Source of the DNA: Candidatus Poribacteria bacterium
GTDB taxonomy: Bacteria; Poribacteria; WGA-4E; GCA-2687025
Direction: 5' to 3'
Length of the DNA stretch: 64,000 bases
Assembly: GCA_018644665.1 (NCBI GenBank)
Contig: JABGQA010000168.1
Span: forward strand, 1 to 64,000
The translations under genes and the position numbers were made by a program. Below are positions 9,540 through 18,108 of the stretch, in pieces; the stretch's first letter is position 1; each line of letters starts with the position of its first letter. The notes under the pieces are model-generated. The model worked only from the letters and a program-made list of their open reading frames with translations, did no database searches and was not told the origin of the DNA.

Positions 9540-11519
9540 CTAAAAGCGATGCTCGATGGTAACCGCTACCTCGCGCCCGTTCTGGAGTATGGCAGCTTGT
9601 AGGTGTTCGAGCCCGCCCGGGTACGCGTACGCCTCGTCGAGCACGTTCCGCACGAGCAGCGCGGCGCGCGCGCCACCGAAAAGGTCCGTAGTCGACAGGT
9701 TGAGGTTCAGCAACGCTAGTGGATCCGTCTCGGTGTCCTGCACCGTCAGCCGCCCGGATTCGACAATCAACTCGGCGGCGACGAACACCTTCGGGAGGAC
9801 AGGCACGGCAGCGCCCGCGCGCGCGAGATGCGCCGGCGAGTTCGTGATGCGCTGGCGGGAGTCGGCGTCCTCCGCCCTTTGGTACGCGTAGCTCACGTAC
9901 CCGCGTCCGCGGGCGCCGATTTGCGCGCGCAGTTCGGCTTCTACGCCGCCCGCGTCCACTTCGCTCACGTTGTCGTACACGCTGAGTTCGTCGTTGGGGT
10001 CCACAGTCTCGTCGATGAGGTCGATCATCTCGTAGCGGTACACCGAGACTACGCCGAGAAGGTCGGGCCCAATGCGCTGCTCCAACACAGCCTCGGCGGT
10101 GCGGATGCTCTCCGGTTTCAGCAGGGGGTTGGGCTTGAACGCCTCGGCATCCTCATAGAACAACTCGAAGCGCGATGGCACACGGAATGCCTCGCCGTAC
10201 AGGAGCTTGATAGCGCTCGACGCCGATGGCGTATAGACGACCGCCGCACGCGGCGATGCACGATCGGAGCCCTGCGAGTACATGTCCGTCCGAACGCCCA
10301 ACGTGAGCGACAACTCGTCGAGCGGCTGGTAGGTGTTGTGGGTGTACACGGACAGGAGCGTAAACGGGAAGTCCCGGTCCAGGTACTGGGCGTCCCCTTG
10401 CCAGATGTGGTAGTCCACCGTGAAATGTCGCTGTGCCTCGACCCCTATCACGTGGCGAGCGTATTCGCGCGGGTCCCATCGTAGCTGTAGCTCCGCGCCG
10501 CCCCACTTGCTCGTGTTCGCCTCCATGTAATGCGGCTCTTCCTCGATCGGGTAGACGCCGACGTAGTGGTAATAGTCCAGGTATCCCCGTGCCACGACCC
10601 CTGTTTTGGCGCTGGGTTCGGTCGCGTACCGAAGCTCGAGGAAGCCCTCCTCGTCGAGGGTCGATGTGTCGGGGTCGTTGAAGGCGATCTCGAAGGCCCC
10701 GGTTGGGATACCGGTCTTCCTGGATGAGAACATCCCCTGCGCGCGGAAATCGCCTATGCGCAGCGAACCGTAGGCTCCGCCGCTGCGGTCCCAATCAAGG
10801 CCCTCGGCGACTCCGCCGTTCGTCTCGGCGTCGTCATACTCCGGGTAGTAAAGATCCTGGCCGGCGACGTCGCTCCAGCGTCCAGAGACCGTGAGCGAGG
10901 CGCCCTGTCCGAGTTCCTGGCCGTACACGCCGGAGAGCCCTTTGCGCCCAAAGCTACCGCCCTCGGCCGACACGCGTAGGCCGTCGACGTCGCTCGCGTC
11001 CTTCGTGATGACGTCGATGACCGCGAAGACGGCTCCCGTGCCGTACAGCGCGGCTCCGGGCCCGCGGACGACTTCGATCCGCTCTATGGCGTCAAGGGGG
11101 ACCCCCAGGGTGGGGCCGAGCGCGGCGCTGTTGTAGAAGTTGTCGTTGTTCGTGTGCCCGTTGATGAGGAGCAGCACGCGGTTGTTGTAGTCGGTTGGCC
11201 GACCAAAGCCTCGCGCGCCGAGATGCACGTAGTTGCGGTCGTTGCTGACGTACATCCCGCGCACGGTCTGGAGAGCTTCGTCGATCGTGCGCCAGCCGTA
11301 CCGCTCGATGTCCGCCGACGTGATTACGGTGACCGACGCAGGGGCCTCGCGCGTCGTCTGCTCGTACTTCGCCGCGGCGCTGATCGGCGTGTTCAGCAAC
11401 GCCTCCAGCGATCGGTCGTCGCCACTGGCCCAGGCTCCGCCGTGCCACGCGAGCGCAGCAAGAGCCGCGAGAGTCGACAGACCGGCGCCGACGCGTCGTC
11501 CCAGTTCGCTGGCTGTCAT
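9540..11519 (-). CDS. TonB-dependent outer-membrane receptor, copy 3
   Basis: About 659 residues from the ATG at 11519, preceded by GGGAG. The order is signal peptide, plug (SADIERYGWRTIDEALQTVRG, then RVLLLINGHTNNDNFYNS, then VVRGPGAALYGTGAVFAV), then a barrel ending VTIEHRF. It is most similar to copy 4. The two share a 94-nt perfectly identical DNA run in the plug (11131-11224 and 13232-13325), while other parts differ freely, which suggests recent conversion between them. It lacks the alanine-rich insertion of copy 4. Confidence 0.93.
   Translation of the reverse strand: MTASELGRRVGAGLSTLAALAALAWHGGAWASGDDRSLEALLNTPISAAAKYEQTTREAPASVTVITSADIERYGWRTIDEALQTVRGMYVSNDRNYVHLGARGFGRPTDYNNRVLLLINGHTNNDNFYNSAALGPTLGVPLDAIERIEVVRGPGAALYGTGAVFAVIDVITKDASDVDGLRVSAEGGSFGRKGLSGVYGQELGQGASLTVSGRWSDVAGQDLYYPEYDDAETNGGVAEGLDWDRSGGAYGSLRIGDFRAQGMFSSRKTGIPTGAFEIAFNDPDTSTLDEEGFLELRYATEPSAKTGVVARGYLDYYHYVGVYPIEEEPHYMEANTSKWGGAELQLRWDPREYARHVIGVEAQRHFTVDYHIWQGDAQYLDRDFPFTLLSVYTHNTYQPLDELSLTLGVRTDMYSQGSDRASPRAAVVYTPSASSAIKLLYGEAFRVPSRFELFYEDAEAFKPNPLLKPESIRTAEAVLEQRIGPDLLGVVSVYRYEMIDLIDETVDPNDELSVYDNVSEVDAGGVEAELRAQIGARGRGYVSYAYQRAEDADSRQRITNSPAHLARAGAAVPVLPKVFVAAELIVESGRLTVQDTETDPLALLNLNLSTTDLFGGARAALLVRNVLDEAYAYPGGLEHLQAAILQNGREVAVTIEHRF
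11131..11224 (-). repeat. 94-bp identical tract shared by receptor copies 3 and 4 (partner 13232-13325)
   Basis: The bases at 11131-11224 equal those at 13232-13325 without a mismatch, within the plug-coding part of receptors 3 and 4. Outside this run the two genes differ at many positions. For example, five differences fall within the next dozen bases, and only about a dozen in the following 170. The pattern of a sharp identical core in diverged paralogs fits gene conversion or very strong constraint on the plug loop RVLLLINGHTNNDNFYN. Confidence 0.8.
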
Positions 11520-11559
11520 GGCATCTCCCGGCCGGTGCGGCGCCATCGCGGCGCGCCAC

Positions 11560-13611
11560 CTAGAATCGGTGTTCGACCGCTAGCGTGACGTCTCGTCCGT
11601 TCTGCGTGATCGCCGCCTGCAGATGCTCGAACCCACCCGGGTACGCGTACGCTTCGTCGAGCACGTTCCGCACAAGCAGCGCGGCGCGCGCGCCGCCGAA
11701 AAGGTCCGTAGTCGACAGGTTGAGATTGAGCAACGCGACCGCATCTGTCTTCGTGTCTTGCACGGTCAGCCGGCCGGACTCGACGAGGAGTTCTGCGGCG
11801 GCGTACACCTTCGGCAATACCGGTACGACGACACCAGCGCGCGCGAGATGTGCCGGAGAGTTCGTGAGGCGCCCGCCAGAGTCGGCATCCTCCGCCTTCT
11901 GGTAGGCGTAGCTGGCGTACCCGCGCCCGCGGTCGCCGATCTGGCCGCGCAACTCGACCTCCATACCCTCCGCGTGGACTTCACTCACGTTCTTGTACAA
12001 GGCAATTTCGTCCTTGGGATCGACCACCTCGTCGATGAGGTCGCGCATCTCGTAGCGGTACGCCGAGACGACGCCGAGAAGGTCGCGGCCGATGCGCTGT
12101 TCCCACACAGCTTCGGTGGTGCGGATGCCTTCCGGGACCAACCACGGGCTGGGCTTGAAGGCGTCGGGATCCTCGTAGAACAACTCGAAACGCGTGGGCG
12201 CACGGAACGCCTCGCCGTAAAGGAGCTTGATGGCGGTTGACACGGATGGAGTGTACACGAGCGCCACGCGAGGCGATGCCGGATCCCCGCCCTCCTCGAG
12301 CTTTTCGGCGATCCACGCGTCTGACTTGCCCTTCCCCACAGCCGCAGCCGCAGCGGATTCACGACCGGGGTCGTTGGAGTACATGTCCTTCCGGACGCCC
12401 AACGTGAGGGACAAGTCGTCGAGCGGTTGGTAGATGTTCTGTGCGTAGACGGACAGCACCGTGAACGGGTAACCCGTGTCGATGTACTGGGCATCGCCCT
12501 GCCATATGTGGTAGTCGACCATGAAATGCCGTTGTACTTCGACGCCGACGATGTGTCGGGTGAATTCGCGTGGGTCCAGCCGAAGCTGGAGTTCCGCGCC
12601 ACCCCATCTGCTGTCGTTCTCTTCGAGGTAGTGTGGCTCGTCTTCGATTGGGTAGACGCCCATGTAGTGGTAGTAATCGAGGTAACCACGCGCCATGACG
12701 CCCGTCTTGGCGTTCGGCTCACTCGAGTAGCGGAGTTCCAGGAACGCCTGCTCGTCGAGCGTCGATGCGTCCGGATCGTTGAAGGTGATCTCGAAGGCCC
12801 CGGTTGGGATGCCGGTCTTCCGCGACGAGAACATCGCTTGCGCGGTGAAGTCTCCGACGCGAAGCGACCCGTGGGCGCCGCCGGCCCGGCCCCAATCGAG
12901 GTCTTCGGCGATCCCGTTGTTCGTGTCGGGGGCGTCATACTCCGCGTAGTAGAGGTCCTGGCCGTCAGCATCACGCCACAGACCCGAAAGCGTGAACTCC
13001 ACGCTCTGTCCTAGCTCCCGACCGTAGACGCCGGACAGCCCTTTGCGCCCCAGGCTGCCGCCCTCCGCCGAGACGCGCAGCCCATCGATGGCGCTCGCGT
13101 CCTTCGTAATGATGTCTATGACCGCGAACAACGCTCCCGTGCCGTACAGCGCTGAGCCGGGCCCTCGCACGACTTCGATGCGCTCAACGGCGTCGATATT
13201 GATCCCCAATACGGGGCCGACGGCCGCGCCATTGTAGAAGTTGTCGTTGTTCGTGTGCCCGTTGATGAGGAGCAGCACGCGGTTGTTGTAGTCGGTTGGC
13301 CGACCAAAGCCTCGCGCGCCGAGATAGGAGTAGGTGCGGTCGTTGCTGACGTACATCCCGCGCACGGTCTGGAGGGCTTCGTCGATCGTGCGCCAGCCGT
13401 ACCGCTCGATGTCTGCCGACGTGATTACGGTGACCGACGCGGGGGCCTCGCGCGTCGTCTGCTCGTACTTCGACGCTGCGCTGATCGGGGTGTTCAGCAG
13501 GTCCTCGAGCGACTGCGCGAGCATGTCGGCCCGCCCGGTTTGGGCCGCAACGAACCACGTCAGCGCGCACGCCGCTGCGGCGATCCGGCCTGCAAGCGTC
13601 TCGCGCATCAT
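11560..13611 (-). CDS. TonB-dependent outer-membrane receptor, copy 4 (operon-proximal)
   Basis: About 683 residues from the ATG at 13611, which follows GGAGAG; an upstream in-frame start at 13725 is not supported by a ribosome site. Signal peptide (AAAACALTWFVAAQTGRA), plug and barrel as in the other copies, ending LAVEHRF. Compared with its paralogs it carries an extra stretch of about 28 residues in a barrel loop (DNA about 12281-12369), rich in Ala, Lys and Glu. It is the first gene of the receptor-YfiR-kinase operon and is divergent from the response regulator at 13823. Confidence 0.93.
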   Translation of the reverse strand: MMRETLAGRIAAAACALTWFVAAQTGRADMLAQSLEDLLNTPISAASKYEQTTREAPASVTVITSADIERYGWRTIDEALQTVRGMYVSNDRTYSYLGARGFGRPTDYNNRVLLLINGHTNNDNFYNGAAVGPVLGINIDAVERIEVVRGPGSALYGTGALFAVIDIITKDASAIDGLRVSAEGGSLGRKGLSGVYGRELGQSVEFTLSGLWRDADGQDLYYAEYDAPDTNNGIAEDLDWGRAGGAHGSLRVGDFTAQAMFSSRKTGIPTGAFEITFNDPDASTLDEQAFLELRYSSEPNAKTGVMARGYLDYYHYMGVYPIEDEPHYLEENDSRWGGAELQLRLDPREFTRHIVGVEVQRHFMVDYHIWQGDAQYIDTGYPFTVLSVYAQNIYQPLDDLSLTLGVRKDMYSNDPGRESAAAAAVGKGKSDAWIAEKLEEGGDPASPRVALVYTPSVSTAIKLLYGEAFRAPTRFELFYEDPDAFKPSPWLVPEGIRTTEAVWEQRIGRDLLGVVSAYRYEMRDLIDEVVDPKDEIALYKNVSEVHAEGMEVELRGQIGDRGRGYASYAYQKAEDADSGGRLTNSPAHLARAGVVVPVLPKVYAAAELLVESGRLTVQDTKTDAVALLNLNLSTTDLFGGARAALLVRNVLDEAYAYPGGFEHLQAAITQNGRDVTLAVEHRF

Positions 13612-13822
13612 CGTCTCTCCGCCACTGCGACGCCTTGGCCAGGAGAACAGGGAACCCGGTGGGCGTGGACGGTTCGCCCCAGCGATTCGCACGGCGTCAC
13701 CCTCGGCCGAGTTGACGCCGTACACCGCTTCATGTTATTCCGATTCATACCGACACGCACGCCGCCTCGCCGGGAGCGATACGGAGTAGGTTGCGGCGAT
13801 ATCGGCACATTCGGCCTCACTC

Positions 13823-14302
13823 ATGATGAATTCCGCGCCCCATCGCGTCAAGGTGCTCCTCGTGGAGGACAATGCGGCCGATGTCCTCCTGGTCGAGGAG
13901 GCGATGCAGGAAGCTGGGGTCAACGCGGAGTTGACCGTGGCGATCGACGGGGAAGCCGCGTTGGCGGCCCTCACGGGCAGCGAGCGTCTGGCCGCCGAGG
14001 CGTTGCCGCAGTTGGTGCTTCTCGACCTGAACCTGCCGCGTGTGAGTGGATGGGACGTGATGACCACGATCCGGTCGGACAGGGCGGTGCGGCACATCCC
14101 GATCCTCGTGCTGAGTACGTCGAGTTCGCGCGCAGACATCAACCGCGCGTACCGATCGGGCGCGAGTTGCTACGTAGTTAAGCCGATGGACTTCGGTGAT
14201 TTCGTCCAGGCGATCCGCGCGACCGCGGAATTCTGGTTCCGCACGACGGCGCTGCCCACAGCAGATGACGCGACGCACGACCGACATGGAGGGGCCACGT
14301 GA
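13823..14302 (+). CDS. Single-domain response regulator (Rcp1-like)
   Basis: 159 residues, receiver domain only. It carries the acidic cluster in LLVEDN, the phospho-acceptor D68 in VLLDLNLPRVSGWDVM, the switch region ILVLSTSSSRADI and the conserved Lys in YVVKPMDF. This is the sequence style of Rcp1-type receivers that partner phytochrome-like kinases, the kinase class found at 3322-4719. It is divergent from the receptor operon across a gap of about 210 bp and overlaps the next regulator by 4 nt (GTGA). It has no output domain, so it presumably works by protein contact or phosphate transfer. Confidence 0.92.
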   Translation: MMNSAPHRVKVLLVEDNAADVLLVEEAMQEAGVNAELTVAIDGEAALAALTGSERLAAEALPQLVLLDLNLPRVSGWDVMTTIRSDRAVRHIPILVLSTSSSRADINRAYRSGASCYVVKPMDFGDFVQAIRATAEFWFRTTALPTADDATHDRHGGAT

Positions 14303-14706
14303 GCACAGGAGCACTCAGGATTCTGTTGGTCGAGGACAGCACTCCGGACGCCATGTTGGTGCAGGAGTACCTCGCGGAGGCCCTGGGAACGGAACATACG
14401 GTCACGCACGTGGTCCGCGCGCGCGAGGCGGTGGAGCGCCTGGAGGAAGACCACGTCGACGTGATCCTGCTGGATCTGCTGCTGCCCGACGCCATGGGCG
14501 TCGAGTGTGTGTCGATGATACGTGACGCGGCGCCGAAGTCGGCTATCGTAGTGATATCCGGCGTAGATGACGAGCAGGTGACGGCGAGCGCGTTGGACGC
14601 CGGAGCGCAGGGCTACCTTCTGAAGGACCACGTCGACGCAGAGCTGCTGAAGCACGCGCTCAAGGTCGCGGTGGCGCGCCTGCACGCCGCCGATGGCGGT
14701 AAGTAG
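14299..14706 (+). CDS. Single-domain response regulator
   Basis: 135 residues starting at GTG, coupled to the preceding regulator by a GTGA overlap. It is a receiver fold with LLVEDSTPD, phospho-acceptor D59 (VILLDLLLPDAMG), VVISGVDDEQV and the Lys in GYLLKDHVD. It has no DNA-binding domain. Together with the previous gene it gives this island two stand-alone receivers and one DNA-binding regulator for a single visible kinase, implying a branched phosphorelay or kinases outside the window. Confidence 0.9.
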   Translation: MSTGALRILLVEDSTPDAMLVQEYLAEALGTEHTVTHVVRAREAVERLEEDHVDVILLDLLLPDAMGVECVSMIRDAAPKSAIVVISGVDDEQVTASALDAGAQGYLLKDHVDAELLKHALKVAVARLHAADGGK

Positions 14707-14784
14707 CCACCCCGCGACTCGCTTCCAACGCGGGCGTGCGCCCTACCCGCGCGGCTCACCCCGACATCGAGGTTCCACCGTCGG

Positions 14785-16044
14785 ATGCAGTTCGGCCTCT
14801 TCTACGAGCACCAACTACCACGACCATGGGGCGATGGCGACGAACTCCAACTGTTCCAGGACGCGCTGGATCAGGTGGAGTTGGCGGACAGGCTGGGCTT
14901 CGACTATGTCTGGGAGGTGGAACACCACTTCCTCGAGGAATACTCCCACTCTTCGGCGCCGGAGGTGTTCCTTGGGGCGTGTAGTCAGCGCTCCCGACAG
15001 ATACGCCTGGGCCACGGCATCGTCTTGCATCCGCCGGCGTACAACCATCCGGCTCGCATCGCCGAACGCATCGCGACGCTAGATCTCGTGTCGAACGGCC
15101 GTGTCGACTGGGGAACGGGCGAGTCTGCTTCTCGGGTGGAACTAGAGGCGTTCGGCGTCGACCCGGCGGCGAAGAAGGAGATGTGGGCGGAGTCGGTACG
15201 CGAGACGGCCAAGATGATGGCGCAGTCTCCCTACCCGGGGTATCAGGGCAAGTACTTCTCGATGCCGCCGCGCAACGTCGTGCCGAAGCCCGTCCAGCGA
15301 CCGCACCCGCCGTTGTGGGTCGCGTGCTCGAATCGACACACCATTCGCGCGGCGGCTCGGCTGGGCATGGGCGCGCTGACGCTTGCCTTCATGGACCCCG
15401 GCGAGGCGAAGACGTGGGTCGACGAGTACCACCGCGCGTTCGCCACGGAGTGCACGCCCATCGGCCGCGCGGTGAACCCATCCGTCGCGATGGTCGCCGG
15501 TTTCTCGTGCCATCGTGACGAGTCGGTGGCCGTGGAGCGCGGCATGGACGGCCTGCGGTTCTTCCACTACGCGCTCTCGCACTACTACTTCGACGGCTCG
15601 CACGTTCCCGGCCGCACGGACCTGTGGGACATGTGGCAGAAAGCCCCACACGCTCCGCCGAAGTCGCGCGGCGGGATCGGCACGCCCGAACAGATCGCCG
15701 CCCATCTGAGACGGCTCGAGGACGCTGGGGTCGATCAGGTGGTCTTCCTGCAACAGGCCGGGGGCATCGCGCACGAGCACATCTGCCAGTCGCTGGAACT
15801 GTTCGCGGCGGAGGTGATGCCGGAGTTCAAGGCGCGACACGCGGAGAGGACGGCGGCGAAGAACGAGAAACTCGCGGCCGCGGTCGAACGGGCCGAATCT
15901 CGGATCGCGCCGCTCGAGGAGTGCGCGGACCCACCGATCATAGACGCCTACCCGAAGGCGGCGTCCGCCCCACGGGACGAAGCTGAAGTGGACAAGGCCC
16001 GCGACTCCTGGGCGACGGCGATCGAGGGCGGCCGTCGCAGTTGA
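14785..16044 (+). CDS. LLM-class (luciferase-like) flavin-dependent oxidoreductase
   Basis: 419 residues beginning MQFGLFYEHQLPRPW, the typical first strand of the bacterial-luciferase TIM barrel. Further landmarks are FDYVWEVEHHFLEEYSHSSAP, IRLGHGIVLHPPAYNHP and the RIATLDLVSNGRVDWGTGES block, which in this family binds reduced FMN or F420. The last ~90 residues are charged and probably lie outside the barrel. Such enzymes oxidise small organics with O2 and reduced flavin; the substrate is not predictable. A PhyH oxygenase follows 24 nt downstream, suggesting a shared oxidative catabolic role. Confidence 0.9.
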   Translation: MQFGLFYEHQLPRPWGDGDELQLFQDALDQVELADRLGFDYVWEVEHHFLEEYSHSSAPEVFLGACSQRSRQIRLGHGIVLHPPAYNHPARIAERIATLDLVSNGRVDWGTGESASRVELEAFGVDPAAKKEMWAESVRETAKMMAQSPYPGYQGKYFSMPPRNVVPKPVQRPHPPLWVACSNRHTIRAAARLGMGALTLAFMDPGEAKTWVDEYHRAFATECTPIGRAVNPSVAMVAGFSCHRDESVAVERGMDGLRFFHYALSHYYFDGSHVPGRTDLWDMWQKAPHAPPKSRGGIGTPEQIAAHLRRLEDAGVDQVVFLQQAGGIAHEHICQSLELFAAEVMPEFKARHAERTAAKNEKLAAAVERAESRIAPLEECADPPIIDAYPKAASAPRDEAEVDKARDSWATAIEGGRRS

Positions 16045-16068
16045 TGCAGCCCCTCACATGGCGAACAC

Positions 16069-16815
16069 ATGAGCACATCCCTGCCACTTAGCGATGCCGA
16101 ACGCGCCTCCCTCGACGAGAACGGCTACGTCACGCTGCCGGGCATCCTCACGCCCGACGAGGCGCGCGCCGTCCGCGAGCGCGTAATGGAACTCGCCGAA
16201 GCCGAGCGCGCCGCCGACCCCGACTGCGTGTACCTCGACGGCAAGAGCCAGCGCGTGTGGAACCTCGTCAACAAGGACGAGATATTCGAGCGGCTCGTGC
16301 AGCATCCGCGGACATTGGGCGCACACGAAGGGCTTCTGGGAGACGACTGCACCCTCAGCAGCTTCACGGCGAACGTCATCGGCCCCGGCTCGCCCGAGGG
16401 CGGCATCCACATGGACTCGCCGCTGACCGCGCTTCCGACGCCGCTGCCGCAGTACGCGCTCGTCGCAAACACCGTGTGGCTCCTCGACGACTTCACCGAG
16501 GAGAACGGCGCCACGTACTGCGTCCCCGGCAGTCACCTGCTCGGACGCCTGCCGACGGCAGACGACAAGCCCAAGCTTGTGCAAGTCACCGGCAGCGCGG
16601 GTTCGGCCACGATCATCCACGGCTCCATATGGCACGGGAGCGCGTCCAACCGTACCGATCGGCATCGTGTGGGGTTGCTGGGGTTCTTCTGCCGGGCCGT
16701 GCTTAAGCCGCAGCAGAATCACATGGCCCTCGCGACGCCCGACATGCTCGCGCGCGCGACGCCCGTGATGCGGCGGTTGCTTGGGTACTCGTCGCAGCCT
16801 GGCGAGCGAGCGTAG
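16069..16815 (+). CDS. Phytanoyl-CoA dioxygenase (PhyH) family protein
   Basis: 248 residues. It carries the full Fe(II)/2-oxoglutarate triad: H114-M-D116 in GGIHMDSPL and the distal H189 in SIWHGSA, with R200 in the position that usually binds 2-oxoglutarate. The N-terminal ENGYVTLPGILTPDEA is typical of PhyH proteins. Relatives hydroxylate varied small molecules. It is closest in style to the PhyH at 28908 (both have the L-x-x-D-D-F-T-x-E-N-G block). It lies 24 nt after the LLM oxidoreductase, probably in the same transcript. Confidence 0.92.
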   Translation: MSTSLPLSDAERASLDENGYVTLPGILTPDEARAVRERVMELAEAERAADPDCVYLDGKSQRVWNLVNKDEIFERLVQHPRTLGAHEGLLGDDCTLSSFTANVIGPGSPEGGIHMDSPLTALPTPLPQYALVANTVWLLDDFTEENGATYCVPGSHLLGRLPTADDKPKLVQVTGSAGSATIIHGSIWHGSASNRTDRHRVGLLGFFCRAVLKPQQNHMALATPDMLARATPVMRRLLGYSSQPGERA

Positions 16816-17198
16816 GCGGACCGTGCTACGGACGATCGAGAACTGCGCCGAGCGGCAAGACCCCTCGCAGGTGAGTCGCCGCCGGATGCATACGCCGCGG
16901 GATGTCCATCACGCGGCGACGCCTTGCCCTCAATGTCGCTGAGACGGAGTCGCCGCCGCCGTCGCGTCATGACCCTCGTGGCCGCGCTATGACGGGCGGG
17001 CGCGGAGTGACGCGAAAAGAACGCGTATCGCTTGGGTCTGCCGGCTCGCCAGGCTACCGATAGGCCGGACGGGTGGATCACGGGCGACCGGAGCGACAGC
17101 GCCGGCGGACCCGGTGGTTCGCCGCATCGTAGGGCATCTGCGAGCCGCGTGTCGCGTCGACCTGTGCGGTATCCAACCTAAACTAGGAATTACGTATA
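16816..17198. other. Intergenic region, no gene recognised
   Basis: About 380 bp with no convincing reading frame. Short open frames here are arginine- and serine-rich and match the shadow composition of high-GC DNA. The last part (about 17175-17198) is less GC-rich and holds AGGA upstream of the start of the secreted protein at 17199, so it probably includes that gene's leader and promoter. Confidence 0.5.
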
Positions 17199-17996
17199 AT
17201 GCGGAAGTTGTGCCTCGCAGTCTTAGGCGCGACCCTCGTGGCGTCCGTGGCGTCTGCGGCGTCGGACGGTATCGGTCAGATGGGCGTTTTCTACGCCAAC
17301 GTGGGCTGGATCGGGCAAGCGGCAGCGACCACCGCGGGCGACGAGATCATCGCCGACGTGACGTCGTTCGACGAAGTGCAGTCATACGACCTGAACGGCA
17401 CGGAAGATTGGGTCATCGCGAACACGGGCGATGGCGACGTGGACTGCCTTGTGCTGTTCGGCTACACGCCCGAGACGATCTACGCGCCCGGCAACGCCGA
17501 TGCTGACGACTCGCCGCTGGAGCAGTTCATCGACGACGGCAACTTCGTCATGAACACCGCCGACTATATCTTTTACGTCACCGCCGGCGGAGGCACGAAC
17601 GGCGACGTGGGCGTCAAGACGATTATGGACGGCAGTCTCGACCTGTGGACGGACAACAACGGGACCGACCCCACGGCCGACGGCGCGAAGTACACGCCGA
17701 GCCTCGATTCCTTCAACTCCAACCGGTCGTTCAAGATCGAACAGGTTGACGCCGACCCAGTCTGGGATGCGGAAGTCATCTTCGCCGACGGCGCGCTGGG
17801 AGCGGACCCAGTGGTGCTGCGCAACAACGAGACTGGCGGCCGGGTGGGCATCTGGATGCAGGTGTCCGACGACAGCCTGAACCGCGGCGAAGTCGCCGTG
17901 GAGATCTTCAACAACTGGGTTCCGACGGCGATCGCGACAGCCGTCGATCCCGCCGGGAAGGCCACGACCACTTGGGGTCAGCTCAAGGGTCTCTAG
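17199..17996 (+). CDS. Secreted protein of unknown function, type A copy 1
   Basis: 265 residues with a clear signal peptide (LCLAVLGATLVASVASA, cut before ASDGIGQ). I do not recognise a named family. The body has alternating beta-strand and helix blocks: MGVFYANVGWIGQ, CLVLFGYTPETIYAPGN, DYIFYVTAGGGTNG. The mid-region (VLFGYTP, then LEQFIDDGNF) is faintly like a ThuA/glutaminase-type Rossmann core; that is inference. The C-terminus ends PAGKATTTWGQLKGL, a motif shared with three neighbours and the protein at 49258. It is rich in Asp and Glu and has few Lys. First gene of the A-B-A'-B' array. Confidence 0.85.
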   Translation: MRKLCLAVLGATLVASVASAASDGIGQMGVFYANVGWIGQAAATTAGDEIIADVTSFDEVQSYDLNGTEDWVIANTGDGDVDCLVLFGYTPETIYAPGNADADDSPLEQFIDDGNFVMNTADYIFYVTAGGGTNGDVGVKTIMDGSLDLWTDNNGTDPTADGAKYTPSLDSFNSNRSFKIEQVDADPVWDAEVIFADGALGADPVVLRNNETGGRVGIWMQVSDDSLNRGEVAVEIFNNWVPTAIATAVDPAGKATTTWGQLKGL

Positions 17997-18008
17997 ACGG
18001 CCCGGGAC

Positions 18009-18040
18009 GGCCAGGACCCGTCAGCAACGCGGGTCCGGCC
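18009..18040 (+). terminator. GC hairpin after type A copy 1
   Basis: GGCC-a-GGACCCG pairs with CGGGTCC-GGCC across a 9-nt loop, with one bulged A. It lies 12 nt after the stop of the secreted protein at 17199. No T-run follows, so it could be a weak terminator, an attenuator or an mRNA-stabilising hairpin ahead of the next gene. Confidence 0.55.
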
Positions 18041-18108
18041 GGTCTGTGCACGCGACCTCGGCGCACGGAGAAACGCGCCGAGGTCCTCCTCACACGAAAG
18101 GGAACGCA

